From positions 1 through 64,000 of the forward strand of contig JAVBOD010000006.1 in NCBI GenBank assembly GCA_031551045.1: a stretch of DNA of 64,000 nt, given 5' to 3'. Origin of the DNA: JAVBOD01 sp031551045 (lineage in GTDB: Bacteria; Bacteroidota; Bacteroidia; Bacteroidales; UBA932). Below the pieces are notes generated by a model. That model was not told the origin of the DNA, did no database searches, and saw nothing but the letters and a program-made list of their open reading frames with translations. A program made the translations under genes and the position numbers. Below, in pieces: positions 28,744 to 38,023 of the stretch (positions are counted from its first letter, which is position 1; each line of letters starts with the position of its first letter).

Positions 28744-29823
28744 ATGGATAACTTGAAACAAATAGCCGCCACCTTTGTATTAGAAGGCACCGTTACCGGT
28801 GTAGATCAGCTTGGCGAAGGATTTATTAACGACACGTTTGTCGTAAAAACAGATACGGGAAACCAGTATATATTACAGCGAAAGAATAAGAATATTTTTA
28901 AAAATATTCCGGCTATGATGGATAATATCCAAAAAGTGACGGCTCATATCAAGAAAAAATTAGTGAAAGACGGAAAAGATCCCATGCGGGAAGCGCTCAC
29001 AGTGGTTCCCGCTAAGGACGGCAAATGGTATCATATAGATGCGCAAGGCGATTATTGGGCTGTTTGCGTGTTGATTCCCGGATCGGTAACTTATCAAGCG
29101 GCTACAACGCCCGGGCTGGCTTATGCCGGCGGAAAAGGGATAGGGCTTTTTCAAAACCAATTATCGGATTTCAAAGAACCGTTGACTGATATTTTACCGG
29201 GATTTCATAACATCCGCTTCCGCTTCGAGCAATGGGACGTCTCGTTGGCGGCTGATAAGGCAGGGCGTAAAAAGAACTTGGCGGAAGAAATTTCGTGGGT
29301 GGAAAGCCGCCGCAAAGAAATGCTGGATTTCTGGAAATTAGTGGAAACAGGCGTGATCCCGACCCGCGTAACGCATAACGATACGAAAATTTCGAATATT
29401 CTGTTCGACGAAAAAGGCGAAGTATTGTGTGTGATTGATTTAGATACGGTGTTGAGCAGCACCGTGCTGAACGACTATGGCGATGCTATGCGCTCCTACA
29501 CGAACACCGGAAAAGAAGACGATGAGAATTTGGACAACGTGTCGATGAGCTTGCCTATTTTCGAGGCCTACACCAACGGCTATCTCTCGGAAGCCAAAAA
29601 ATTCCTGAGCGATTCGGAAAAAGAATACCTTGCTTTTTCGGCGAAATATATCACTTATGAACAAGTATTGCGTTTTCTGATGGATTACATCGACGGCGAT
29701 ACATACTACAAAATCAAATCACCCGAACATAATTTGCAACGAACCCGTGCCCAATACAAGCTTTTGCAAAGCATGGAAGCGCAATACGACAAGATGAAAG
29801 AAATTGTGCGAAAAGCAATGTAG
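28744..29823 (+). CDS. APH-fold sugar kinase, NahK-like (N-acetylhexosamine kinase-like)
   Basis: The 359-residue protein has the aminoglycoside-phosphotransferase fold: INDTFVVKTDTGNQYILQRKN at the N-lobe, the catalytic loop THNDTKISNILFD (about residues 220-232) and the metal-binding VIDLDTV. Overall length and sequence type resemble N-acetylhexosamine 1-kinase (NahK), which phosphorylates GlcNAc or GalNAc at C1. The sugar is inferred, not shown. An amino-sugar kinase of another family is encoded 9 kb upstream. No antibiotic-resistance role is implied. Confidence 0.75.
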   Translation: MDNLKQIAATFVLEGTVTGVDQLGEGFINDTFVVKTDTGNQYILQRKNKNIFKNIPAMMDNIQKVTAHIKKKLVKDGKDPMREALTVVPAKDGKWYHIDAQGDYWAVCVLIPGSVTYQAATTPGLAYAGGKGIGLFQNQLSDFKEPLTDILPGFHNIRFRFEQWDVSLAADKAGRKKNLAEEISWVESRRKEMLDFWKLVETGVIPTRVTHNDTKISNILFDEKGEVLCVIDLDTVLSSTVLNDYGDAMRSYTNTGKEDDENLDNVSMSLPIFEAYTNGYLSEAKKFLSDSEKEYLAFSAKYITYEQVLRFLMDYIDGDTYYKIKSPEHNLQRTRAQYKLLQSMEAQYDKMKEIVRKAM

Positions 29824-29832
29824 AATGACGGC

Positions 29833-31320
29833 ATGAAAAGGTGGCTCTATTATATTGTTTCCATTTGTACCTGTTGTGTCTCCACCATCGGTAATGCTCA
29901 AGTCTGCCAAACGTATGGCAATATCATCACTGCGGTGACTACCGATCCGTTAACCGGTTTTCAAGTGATTCAATGGAAAGATCCGGCCGCCTTGAATGCT
30001 TCGGCTATTAAATACATTGTTTACGAATATCTGGGAGGAGCTTACTGCACTCAGGAAATAACACGCGTACCTATTACACAACATACCTACACAGATCCGG
30101 TGGTGCCGGTATCGCAAAAAAAATACACGATTGCGATTGATATAGGAACGGCTTATCCGGAGCCTATCACCCATGAGCATGGCCCTGCTTTCATTTATGA
30201 ATGCAATTACGATGCGTGCAACTATGCACTTCAATTGAAATGGAACGCCTATGTAGGTTGGGCACAATCTCCCGAATATCGTGTGTACGCTTCGGAAGAC
30301 GGTGGTGCTAATTGGAGTTTGAAAGGAACGCTTTCCTCTACGGAGTTTGTTATAGCCAATCTCCCCGATAACGTGAATTATGGCGTATATGTAGAAGCGG
30401 TAAATGCAGACGACACGAATGTTAGAAGCATTTCCAATACCCGCTGGGTGATGACCGCTACGCAAAAACGTCCGGCATATATTGACTTAACGTCTATCGA
30501 TTACCGGAATGAAGAGTCTTTATTAGGTTTTTCATTAGACCTTACCGCCGATCCTGCTTTTCAATACATCGTGCAACGAGCGCCGTCGGGAACAGCAGAT
30601 TTTGAGCAGCGCGGGCAGTTTGCCGATAAAACACAAACCTCTTTTCGAGATACGGATGTGAGTACGGTATTCGATTATCGTTTGCTTGCCGTTAACGCTT
30701 GCAATCTGCCTGTAAGAACAAGTAATGTTTTGAACAATATTATATTGTCGATGGAGCAGGAGGGGAGTAATGTACAACTGGAATGGACGGCATCGAATAT
30801 TCCGGGCGCTACTTACGAAATAGCATGCGTATCGCCTGCTGTAGGCACGTTGGCTACCGGTATTGTAGCTACATCCGTCATACTTCCTATTCCGGATATG
30901 ATGGCCTATCCGTCATTAGAACTTTGTTACCGGATTACGGCCGGGAACGGGGCAGTTAGCAGCAGTGCAACCGCTTGTATAAACTATCTTCCGGAAATAT
31001 ACATGCCGGATGCGGTGAATCCTTATAGTACCGTGCAGCATCCTACGACTCTTCGCCGGCGAAACCAATTCGGCCCTGTAATAAATATACATCCTTCTAC
31101 CTATAGTTATCAGTTGGAAATTTACTCCCGGAACGGAACACTTGTTGCGCGTATGAACAAATCTTTGACGGACGACCCGTTGGAAAAATCGTGGAATGGA
31201 ACCCATAAAAATGGGGATATCGTTCGGGAAGATATATATACTTATAGTTTGAAAGTAACATTTGTAAGCGGTAAAACCGTTTCAAAAACAGGTACTGTTA
31301 CCGTCATTGCCGAAGAATAA
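29833..31320 (+). CDS. Secreted fibronectin-III-like protein with type IX (CHU_C-type) C-terminal domain
   Basis: The 495-residue protein has a signal peptide ending near IGNAQ (residue 23). Three or four fibronectin-III-like segments follow, with repeated Y-x-V/Y pairs and Cys (YRVYASEDGGANWSLKG, YIVQRAPSGTADFEQRG, VQLEWTASNIPGATYEI). The C-terminus (YQLEIYSRNGTLVARM ... SWNGTHKNGDIVREDIYTYSLK ... KTGTVTVI) matches the gliding-motility-associated domain used as a type B sorting signal by the type IX secretion system. A PorT gene lies 4.3 kb downstream. Role at the cell surface unknown. It lies 9 nt before rel and may share its transcript. Confidence 0.7.
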   Translation: MKRWLYYIVSICTCCVSTIGNAQVCQTYGNIITAVTTDPLTGFQVIQWKDPAALNASAIKYIVYEYLGGAYCTQEITRVPITQHTYTDPVVPVSQKKYTIAIDIGTAYPEPITHEHGPAFIYECNYDACNYALQLKWNAYVGWAQSPEYRVYASEDGGANWSLKGTLSSTEFVIANLPDNVNYGVYVEAVNADDTNVRSISNTRWVMTATQKRPAYIDLTSIDYRNEESLLGFSLDLTADPAFQYIVQRAPSGTADFEQRGQFADKTQTSFRDTDVSTVFDYRLLAVNACNLPVRTSNVLNNIILSMEQEGSNVQLEWTASNIPGATYEIACVSPAVGTLATGIVATSVILPIPDMMAYPSLELCYRITAGNGAVSSSATACINYLPEIYMPDAVNPYSTVQHPTTLRRRNQFGPVINIHPSTYSYQLEIYSRNGTLVARMNKSLTDDPLEKSWNGTHKNGDIVREDIYTYSLKVTFVSGKTVSKTGTVTVIAEE

Positions 31321-31329
31321 GAACAAAAT

Positions 31330-33594
31330 ATGGAGTTACAAACAGAACAAGATAAAGCGTTAATTCAACAGGAATTTGAAGAGCTGGAAACTATCTGCCG
31401 GCCTCGGTGTAAAAATGACGAGGAGTGGCAAAATGTAGTGCGTGCTTTTAACTTGGCAAACGATGCGCATAAAGGCATTCGGCGCAAGTCGGGAGAGCCG
31501 TATATCATCCACCCGATGGCCGTCGCAAAAATCGTAGTGCAGGAAATCGGCTTGGCTTATAAATCCATTGTCGCGTCCTTGTTGCACGATGTGGTAGAAG
31601 ATACGGATTATACGGTGGAAGATATTCGCCGCTTGTTCGGCGATAAAATTGCCTCGCTGGTGGATGGTTTAACAAAAATTCAAGGCGCCATTGCAAGCTC
31701 TACTTCCGATTCCAGCCAGGCAGAAAATTTCAAGCGCATTCTACTCACTTTAAACGATGATGTACGGGTAATCCTTATCAAACTGGCCGACCGTTTGCAC
31801 AATATGCGGACCATTGAATTCATGCCGGAACACAAGCGGGCAAAAGTGATTGCGGAAACCATGTATATTTTTGTCCCCTTAGCTCATCGCTTAGGCTTGT
31901 ATGCCATCAAATCGGAATTGGAAGATATTTCGCTGAAATATTCGCATCCCGACGAATACGCAATGATTCAAAATAAAATCAGTGAAAGTGAAAACAGCCG
32001 CCGCGATTTTATTCAGCGTTTCACCCAACCTATTATTGATGAACTGGACAAAGCCGGTGTAAAATACGAAATCAGCGGGCGGCCTAAATCGGTTTATTCC
32101 ATTTACCATAAAATGAATACCAAGCACGTAAGTTTCGAAGAGATTTACGACTTGTTTGCCGTGCGTATTGTATTTGAACCGGTCCCGGGATTATCGGAGC
32201 GCACGCAATGCTATCAGATTTATTCGATGGTGACGGAAACTTATCACGAAAATCCGGAACGCCGGCGCGATTGGATAAATACACCGAAAGCAAATGGCTA
32301 CGAGGCATTGCACTGCACTGTTATGGGGCCGCGTGGAAAATGGGTGGAAGTACAAATACGTTCGCGCCGCATGGAAGAAATTGCCGAACGTGGATTGGCG
32401 GCACATTGGAAATATAAAGATGTCGGTAGTCAGGAACACGATTTAGACCGCTGGTTGCAGCAAGTACGGGACATCTTAGAAAATCCCGACATAGATGCCT
32501 TGGAATTTTTAGACAGGTTTCATGCCGGTTTATTGACCACGGAAATTTATGTTTTTACGCCGAAAGGAGAACCTAAATTATTACCTAAAGGAGCCACTGC
32601 TCTTGATTTTGCCTACAATATTCACTCGGCTATCGGCAACAAAGCTATTGCTGCAAAAGTAAATCATAAGTTGGTATCGTTGAATCATATTTTGCGTTCC
32701 GGTGACCAGGTGGAGATTCTCACCGCAGAAACACAGCGCCCTCAGAAAGAATGGCTGAATATGGTGATTACACCTAAAGCCAAATCATTTATCACGGATG
32801 CGTTGAAATCGGAAGTGAAAGACCTCTCCAAAGTGGGACGCGAAATGATTGAAGAACGCCTTGCCAAGATGGGGATTCAGCCACAGTCGCGGGTTTTTCA
32901 TAAGTTGGTGAATGCTTATGGCGTGAATAATAAACACGAACTGTTTAGTAAAGTAGGTGCCGGATTGATTGACCTGACGGATTTCGAGAAAAAAATCAAA
33001 AAAAATACCGAAAATAAATGGGTCAACTATTGGGGCATACAATTCTCTCGTATCATCGGATTTGGTGATAAATCGCCGCAAACGGCACCTGCTGACGAAT
33101 CGCTATCAAATGGGAAAATCGACAAAAAACAACTTTTCTTATTAGAAGAAAATGTGGAGGAAGATAGCTTGTCATACCATATTGCGCCTTGTTGCAAGCC
33201 GATTCCCGGAGATGATATTATAGGGTTTATTGACAATGACCAAACGGTTCTTATTCATAAACGCAGTTGTCCCGTGGCCGTCCGTTATGCGGCGCAACAC
33301 GGCGATCGCATTATCAAATCGCGCTGGACCAAGCATACCGTAAAATCGTTTTTAGCGCGTATCGGGATGCGTGGTATAGACCGTGTCGGTATTCTCAACG
33401 AGTTGACAAATATTGTTACCGGTGAATTAGCCGTAAATATCCGGAAACTTTTTATTGAAAGCCACGATGGTATTTTTGAAGGATATATCGACCTGTATGT
33501 GCACGATACTTCCGACCTTGATAACTTAGTGGTAAAAGTGAAGAAAATTAGAGGGATGGAAACGTTCCACCGCTTGGAAAAAGTAGAAGATTAA
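31330..33594 (+). CDS. Bifunctional (p)ppGpp synthetase/hydrolase (RelA/SpoT family)
   Basis: The 754-residue RSH protein has an intact hydrolase HD domain: HKGIRRKSGEPYIIHP (48-62), LLHDVVEDTDY with H86/D87 and E90/D91, and LADRLHNMRT. The synthetase domain is also intact (GRPKSVYSIYHKM, YDLFAVRIVFE, NGYEALHCTVMGP, VEVQIRSRRMEEIAERG). TGS (YVFTPKGEPKLLPKGATALDFAYNIH), zinc-finger region (APCCKPIPGDDIIGF) and C-terminal ACT domains follow. It should both make and degrade the stringent alarmone. A second, hydrolase-degenerate paralogue is at 46616. Confidence 0.95.
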   Translation: MELQTEQDKALIQQEFEELETICRPRCKNDEEWQNVVRAFNLANDAHKGIRRKSGEPYIIHPMAVAKIVVQEIGLAYKSIVASLLHDVVEDTDYTVEDIRRLFGDKIASLVDGLTKIQGAIASSTSDSSQAENFKRILLTLNDDVRVILIKLADRLHNMRTIEFMPEHKRAKVIAETMYIFVPLAHRLGLYAIKSELEDISLKYSHPDEYAMIQNKISESENSRRDFIQRFTQPIIDELDKAGVKYEISGRPKSVYSIYHKMNTKHVSFEEIYDLFAVRIVFEPVPGLSERTQCYQIYSMVTETYHENPERRRDWINTPKANGYEALHCTVMGPRGKWVEVQIRSRRMEEIAERGLAAHWKYKDVGSQEHDLDRWLQQVRDILENPDIDALEFLDRFHAGLLTTEIYVFTPKGEPKLLPKGATALDFAYNIHSAIGNKAIAAKVNHKLVSLNHILRSGDQVEILTAETQRPQKEWLNMVITPKAKSFITDALKSEVKDLSKVGREMIEERLAKMGIQPQSRVFHKLVNAYGVNNKHELFSKVGAGLIDLTDFEKKIKKNTENKWVNYWGIQFSRIIGFGDKSPQTAPADESLSNGKIDKKQLFLLEENVEEDSLSYHIAPCCKPIPGDDIIGFIDNDQTVLIHKRSCPVAVRYAAQHGDRIIKSRWTKHTVKSFLARIGMRGIDRVGILNELTNIVTGELAVNIRKLFIESHDGIFEGYIDLYVHDTSDLDNLVVKVKKIRGMETFHRLEKVED

Positions 33595-33610
33595 GGTAAT
33601 GATGTTTGTT

Positions 33611-33638
33611 GTCATTCTGAGCGAAGCGAAGAATCTGT
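33611..33638. repeat. REP-like single copy, family A (copy 3)
   Basis: One forward family A word (gagcgaagcgaagaatctgt core) lies between the rel stop and the convergent phosphodiesterase gene, without an inverted partner. A short gtcatcgcga follows. Confidence 0.75.
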
Positions 33639-33657
33639 TCGTCATCGCGAAAATGGT

Positions 33658-34155
33658 TTAGTATTTTCGCGGCCATTCACCCACTTCCAAATCAAGAATA
33701 GCGCCCTGGTCTAACGTAAAACGGACAGCGGTGCGCACCGTATGGATACCGTATTCACCGGCAGCACCGGGATTGATGTGTAGCAATTGTAGCTGCGGAT
33801 CGTTGATTACTTTCAGAATATGAGAATGCCCGCAAATGTATAACTTTGGTTTTTCCGTATAGATTAATTGGCGCGCCATAGAGGTGTAGCCGCCCGGATA
33901 ACCGCCAATGTGCAGCATCAACACTTTTACCTCTTCTTCCGTAAAACATTGGTATTCCGGATAGCTTGCACGAACCTCCCAACCATCGCAATTACCATAC
34001 ACGGCACGCAAGGGCTTGAACGCAGCAATCTCGTCGGCCACATTAACCGTTCCGAAATCTCCGGCATGCCAAATTTCGTCGGTTTCTTCGAAAAAGCGAT
34101 AGAGTTTTTCGTCGAAATAACCGTGTGTGTCCGATAATAATCCAATGCGTTTCAT
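33658..34155 (-). CDS. YfcE/MJ0936-family metallophosphoesterase
   Basis: The 165-residue calcineurin-like phosphoesterase carries the full metal-binding set: GLLSDTHGYFD (D8, H10), WHAGDFG, GNCDGWEVR, LHIGGYPG and ICGHSHI with HINPGA. This is the small single-domain phosphodiesterase family of YfcE. The physiological substrate is unknown. It is divergently transcribed from rsmE with both promoters in the 58-bp gap. Confidence 0.93.
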   Translation of the reverse strand: MKRIGLLSDTHGYFDEKLYRFFEETDEIWHAGDFGTVNVADEIAAFKPLRAVYGNCDGWEVRASYPEYQCFTEEEVKVLMLHIGGYPGGYTSMARQLIYTEKPKLYICGHSHILKVINDPQLQLLHINPGAAGEYGIHTVRTAVRFTLDQGAILDLEVGEWPRKY

Positions 34156-34159
34156 GGAG

Positions 34160-34167
34160 CAAAGATA
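34160..34167 (-). promoter_or_regulatory. -7 promoter element for the phosphodiesterase
   Basis: TATCTTTG on the minus strand is only 4 nt upstream of the start codon, as at uvrB. Confidence 0.55.
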
Positions 34168-34187
34168 ATAAATGCGTAATAAAGTGC

Positions 34188-34195
34188 TATCTTTG
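34188..34195 (+). promoter_or_regulatory. -7 promoter element for rsmE
   Basis: TATCTTTG lies 18 nt before the rsmE ATG. Confidence 0.6.
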
Positions 34196-34213
34196 TTGGC
34201 AAGATAATTTTTT

Positions 34214-34918
34214 ATGTATTTGTTTTATACGCCGGATATCGCTGGAAATACGTATCAATTAAGCGATGATGAAGCTGCTCATTGTGTACGGGTATTGCGT
34301 TTGAAAGTAGGAGATATACTGCACCTTACCGACGGGCGCGGAACGCTTTTCACAGCTCGTGTAGCAGACAACAATCCGAAGCATTGCTTGGTAAACATAG
34401 AGCAGGTGCAGCACGATTATCAGCCATGCGGCTATTATTTACACTTAGCAGTGGCATTCACGAAGAACATAGATCGCTACGAATGGATGCTCGAAAAAAT
34501 CACGGAAATAGGAGTCGATGAAATTACGCCCTTGCTATGTGAGCATTCGGAACGCCGGATATGGAAAAAAGAGCGGGCCGAAAAAATACTGGTCTCCGCC
34601 ATGAAACAGTCGCTGAAAACACGTTTGCCGAAGCTGAACGATCCTTGCGGAATGCATGCTTTTGTACACCAGCCTTTCGATGGTACAAAGTTGATAGCCC
34701 ATTGCGATGAAGGAATGCGGAATAATATGAAAGAAGCGATTCGTAATACTGCCCGCATTCAAGTATTGATAGGGCCGGAAGGTGATTTTTCGCCGGAGGA
34801 AATAGAGATGGCTTTGCGTAACGGTTACATGCCGGTTACTTTAGGAGAAAGCCGTTTACGTACCGAAACCGCCGGTATGATGGCTTGCGCTGCCGTGTAT
34901 ATCGCACATGAATTTTGA
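34214..34918 (+). CDS. rsmE: 16S rRNA (uracil-1498-N3)-methyltransferase RsmE
   Basis: The 234-residue SPOUT-fold methyltransferase has an N-terminal PUA-like part (LSDDEAAHCVRVLRLKVGD, LTDGRG). The trefoil-knot AdoMet site is LIGPEGDFSPEEIEMA and VTLGESRLRTETAGMMA, diagnostic of RsmE. It methylates U1498 of 16S rRNA. The next RNA methyltransferase gene begins at the end of this frame, so the two are co-transcribed. Confidence 0.96.
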   Translation: MYLFYTPDIAGNTYQLSDDEAAHCVRVLRLKVGDILHLTDGRGTLFTARVADNNPKHCLVNIEQVQHDYQPCGYYLHLAVAFTKNIDRYEWMLEKITEIGVDEITPLLCEHSERRIWKKERAEKILVSAMKQSLKTRLPKLNDPCGMHAFVHQPFDGTKLIAHCDEGMRNNMKEAIRNTARIQVLIGPEGDFSPEEIEMALRNGYMPVTLGESRLRTETAGMMACAAVYIAHEF

Positions 34919-34925
34919 AAAAGGA

Positions 34926-35678
34926 ATGATTACTAAAGCCGAAATAAAACTGATTACGTCGTTGGCACATAAAAAATACCGCGATGAAGAACGCCTTTTT
35001 GTGGTAGAAGGTGAAAAAATGACGGAAGAGTTATTAGATAGCCCTTTCAGTATTTATAAACTATACAGCACCATACCTCTACAGCCGACCTTCCGGTTTC
35101 CGGCCGAGCAAATCAGTGAGGTGGAAATGAAGAAAATCACCGGCTTGAAAACGGCTTCCCCCGTATTGGCGGTCGTTCACCAACCGGTGTTTCCGAAGGC
35201 GCCGGCTATTCCGCCGGATGATTTGGTAATAGCGGTGGACGACGTGCAGGATCCCGGTAATTTAGGCACCATTATCCGATTGGCCGACTGGTTCGGCATT
35301 CGCGATGTGGTTTGCTCGCCGCACACGGTTGATTGCTTTAATCCGAAAGTAATACAGGCTACGATGGGAGCTATTTTCCGAATTAGAATAACTTATCTTG
35401 ACTTGGCTTCTTTTCTGGCGCAAGCAGCTAAAAAAGCGCCGGTGTACGGAACATTTTTAGATGGTGACAATATCTATGAAACAGTTCTCGAAAATAAAGC
35501 TGTTTTGGTAATGGGCAATGAAGGAAATGGAATTTCGGAAACAGTTGCCCGCCAAGTGACAAGCCGTTTATTAATACCTCCGTTTCCTATTCACCGGAAA
35601 GGAAGCGAGTCGTTAAATGTGGCAGTAAGTACGGCTATTGCTTGTGCGGAATTCCGCCGCCGGACTATTCAAAATTGA
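34926..35678 (+). CDS. TrmH/SpoU-family RNA 2'-O-methyltransferase
   Basis: The 250-residue protein has an N-terminal substrate-binding subdomain (SLAHKKYRDEERLFVVEGEKM). A SPOUT domain follows with VDDVQDPGNLGTIIRLADWFG, VLVMGNEGNGIS and the closing IPPFPIHRKGSESLNVAVSTAIA, the three motifs of the family. The target RNA is not determinable. I prefer ATG 34926 (MITKAEIK), which matches family N-termini. The upstream ATG at 34908 lies inside rsmE and has the purine-rich GAAAAAGGA just before 34926. The 3' end overlaps the convergent porT stop by 14 bp. Confidence 0.92.
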   Translation: MITKAEIKLITSLAHKKYRDEERLFVVEGEKMTEELLDSPFSIYKLYSTIPLQPTFRFPAEQISEVEMKKITGLKTASPVLAVVHQPVFPKAPAIPPDDLVIAVDDVQDPGNLGTIIRLADWFGIRDVVCSPHTVDCFNPKVIQATMGAIFRIRITYLDLASFLAQAAKKAPVYGTFLDGDNIYETVLENKAVLVMGNEGNGISETVARQVTSRLLIPPFPIHRKGSESLNVAVSTAIACAEFRRRTIQN

Positions 35679-36420
35679 ACGCCAAGGTCAACATTTGCGA
35701 GCAAAGCTTATCGATGGAATTTCCGTAAGCCTCGTAGCCGGGAGCTTGTTTGAAGTTACTTCCTTTCGATATAAGATTGGTAAGGCCGAAAGAATATTTT
35801 AATTCCATGCCGAACTTGAAGTAGTAGAAATACTGGTCGAGCCCAAGTCCGAATTCTATAAAGGACTCTACCGGTTTTAATCCGAAATATACGCCTTTTT
35901 TCTCGGCTATTTTCGAATTGAGGTTAATTTTAAGATTACCTCCGAGAATCATATATGGGCGAACATTGCTGTTTCTTTTAGCCGAATACTTTAGCAATAC
36001 CGGAACTTCAATGTAATAGGAATCAAACTCCATACTATATGCCAAGTCCGAAAAATTTCCATTGGCATCCGTTTGATAAAAATTAAGCGTACGCGTACCG
36101 AAACTTAGGCCAGGTAAGGTACGGGCGTTGAAATTAGGAGCAATGCGATAATCGATAATACCTTGCAAATTAAACCCGGGCGACACGCTGTTTACCACAG
36201 AACGCAATACGGTCGGTGTTGTTGCATTCGGTAATGTTACAGGAGTTAAGGAATTTCGTACATAAAAGTCGTATATGTTCATACCCAACGAAAACCCAAA
36301 GTGCCAGCGCCTGTCGTAGTCATAACGGGTGAAAAATAGGGGCCCTTTGTTTTGTACCTGCGCCGCTATGGGAAGCGCCGATAAAACACACAAAGTTAAT
36401 ATGGTTAAATGCTTTTTCAT
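35665..36420 (-). CDS. porT: PorT-family outer-membrane protein (type IX secretion/gliding)
   Basis: The 251-residue protein has signal peptide LCVLSALPIAAQ and eight or so amphipathic strands of a small outer-membrane barrel. Sequence blocks RRWHFGFSLGMNIYDFYV, VSPGFNLQGIIDYRI and SYYIEVPVLLKYSAKRNSNVRPYMILGG fit PorT, a component needed by the type IX secretion system. This agrees with the type IX-like cargo protein at 29833. It has its own TATCTTTG promoter and overlaps the convergent TrmH gene by 14 bp. Confidence 0.85.
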   Translation of the reverse strand: MKKHLTILTLCVLSALPIAAQVQNKGPLFFTRYDYDRRWHFGFSLGMNIYDFYVRNSLTPVTLPNATTPTVLRSVVNSVSPGFNLQGIIDYRIAPNFNARTLPGLSFGTRTLNFYQTDANGNFSDLAYSMEFDSYYIEVPVLLKYSAKRNSNVRPYMILGGNLKINLNSKIAEKKGVYFGLKPVESFIEFGLGLDQYFYYFKFGMELKYSFGLTNLISKGSNFKQAPGYEAYGNSIDKLCSQMLTLAFNFE

Positions 36421-36435
36421 CTCAGTTTAATTAAA

Positions 36436-36443
36436 CAAAGATA
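36436..36443 (-). promoter_or_regulatory. -7 promoter element for porT
   Basis: TATCTTTG on the minus strand lies 15 nt upstream of the porT ATG. Confidence 0.6.
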
Positions 36444-36579
36444 GATTTTTTTAATGAAATGCAAATATTTTTTAACCAAAAACCGCGATTATCCATAAAA
36501 AATGTTAGTAACGGCTTATTATTTAAGAATATTGATATATTTTAAGTGATTGATTATTAATATATTTCAGATATTTATT

Positions 36580-37983
36580 TTATCTTGGTTTATACCCCAC
36601 TAAATATAACTTTTCGGTAGCACGTGTAATGGCCGTGTAGAGCCAGCGCAGGTCTTCGGTGGTGGGCGTGTAGTCGCCCCAAAACGGATAATCGACAAAC
36701 ACGGCTTTCCATTGTCCGCCTTGCGCTTTATGGCAAGTGACGGCATGCGCGTATTTCAGTTGCAGCGCGTTGAAATACAAATCTTCGCGCACGGCGCTAT
36801 AGCGTTTTTGCTTGCTTTTGTAGTGATTGTAGTCTTCCATCACATCGAAAAACAATTGCCGTTGGCGTTCGCTGCCCAGCGAAGGCGATTCCAGTTGCAG
36901 CGTGTCGAGCAGGATTTTGGCCGTTATTTCCGTTTGCTGATAATCGGGAAATTGCAACACCGCTTCGGCATAATGTAAACCGTAGCGTTCTTCGTATTTG
37001 CGGATGTTTTGAATCTCGGCCACATCGCCATTGGCAATAAAATCCAATTGTTCGTTTTCTTCTAAAAATTGATAACAGTTCTTCACAATCATCACGCGGT
37101 CGTGCCGGGTGAGCTGCTCCTCGCGGAACAATAAACGTGAACGGATGCCGTTGTTGTAGCGGTTGGCGCGTTTGTTCGAACGGCACACCACCACCGTTTC
37201 GTGTTCGCCGTAGCGTTCGTAGGCTTCGGAAAGTTTTTCGAGCACCTCGCCACCCGTGATGTTTTCAATATCCGGAAATTGAAAAGAGAAATCGGGGACC
37301 ACCGGATAGTTCCGTTCGATATTTTTTCGCAGCAAAGTAGCATTGTATAATATTCCCGAAGATTCGGCCTGCCGGACAACATCCGTCAATTCCACCGGAT
37401 GCACTTTCCCGTATTTTTCGAGCGATAGGCTGTCTAACGCCGGACTCCGGTCGAGCCCGACAGGCGGCAACTGAGCTGTGTCGCCTACTAAGACGAGTTT
37501 GCAATTAGCGCCGCTGCGCACGAATTCCTGCAAATCGTCGAGCAAATGCCCAGTCCCGAAAATAGACTCCGAAAGCGTTCCGTTAGCAATCATCGAGGCT
37601 TCGTCCACAATAAAAAAAGTGTTTTTATAATCGTTGTGGTTTAGTACAAAAAGCCCCACGCCGTCGGCATGCGATTTTTGCCGGTATATTTTTTTATGAA
37701 TCGTATAAGCCGGTTTTTGCGAATAGTTGGCCATCACTTTAGCCGCGCGGCCGGTAGGCGCCATGAGTACGTAGCGGATTTTAAACTCGTCTAACAATTT
37801 TACTAACGCGGCAATGACGGTGGTTTTTCCGGTTCCGGCATAGCCGTTAATAAGAAAGGTTTCTTTAGCCTCGTTTTTGGTAATAAACTCGGCTAAATCG
37901 TGTAGCAACACCTGTTGGCCTTCGGTAGGCGCATGCTGTAGATATAGTTTTAGTTTTTCATGCAAATGTTGCGATAACGACAT
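36580..37983 (-). CDS. ATP-dependent RecD-like DNA helicase (SF1B)
   Basis: The 467-residue superfamily 1 helicase has Walker A FLINGYAGTGKTTV (about residues 42-55), motif Ia LMAPTGRAAKVM, Walker B FFIVDEASM, motif III LVLVGDTAQLPPVG and motif VI within the UvrD_C_2 part (YAHAVTCHKAQGGQWKAVFVDYP ... WLYTAITRATEKLYLVG). It is half the length of RecD2, with no N-terminal HhH extension, the compact form common in Bacteroidota. Role in DNA repair or recombination is inferred. Confidence 0.92.
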   Translation of the reverse strand: MSLSQHLHEKLKLYLQHAPTEGQQVLLHDLAEFITKNEAKETFLINGYAGTGKTTVIAALVKLLDEFKIRYVLMAPTGRAAKVMANYSQKPAYTIHKKIYRQKSHADGVGLFVLNHNDYKNTFFIVDEASMIANGTLSESIFGTGHLLDDLQEFVRSGANCKLVLVGDTAQLPPVGLDRSPALDSLSLEKYGKVHPVELTDVVRQAESSGILYNATLLRKNIERNYPVVPDFSFQFPDIENITGGEVLEKLSEAYERYGEHETVVVCRSNKRANRYNNGIRSRLLFREEQLTRHDRVMIVKNCYQFLEENEQLDFIANGDVAEIQNIRKYEERYGLHYAEAVLQFPDYQQTEITAKILLDTLQLESPSLGSERQRQLFFDVMEDYNHYKSKQKRYSAVREDLYFNALQLKYAHAVTCHKAQGGQWKAVFVDYPFWGDYTPTTEDLRWLYTAITRATEKLYLVGYKPR

Positions 37984-38023
37984 GTTTCCTTCAGTTGATT
38001 GTAGATAACGGTTTTCGTGTGTC

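Noticed and set aside
28744..29823. Aminoglycoside resistance kinase
   Set aside because: It has the APH fold, but length and sequence type fit N-acetylhexosamine kinases.
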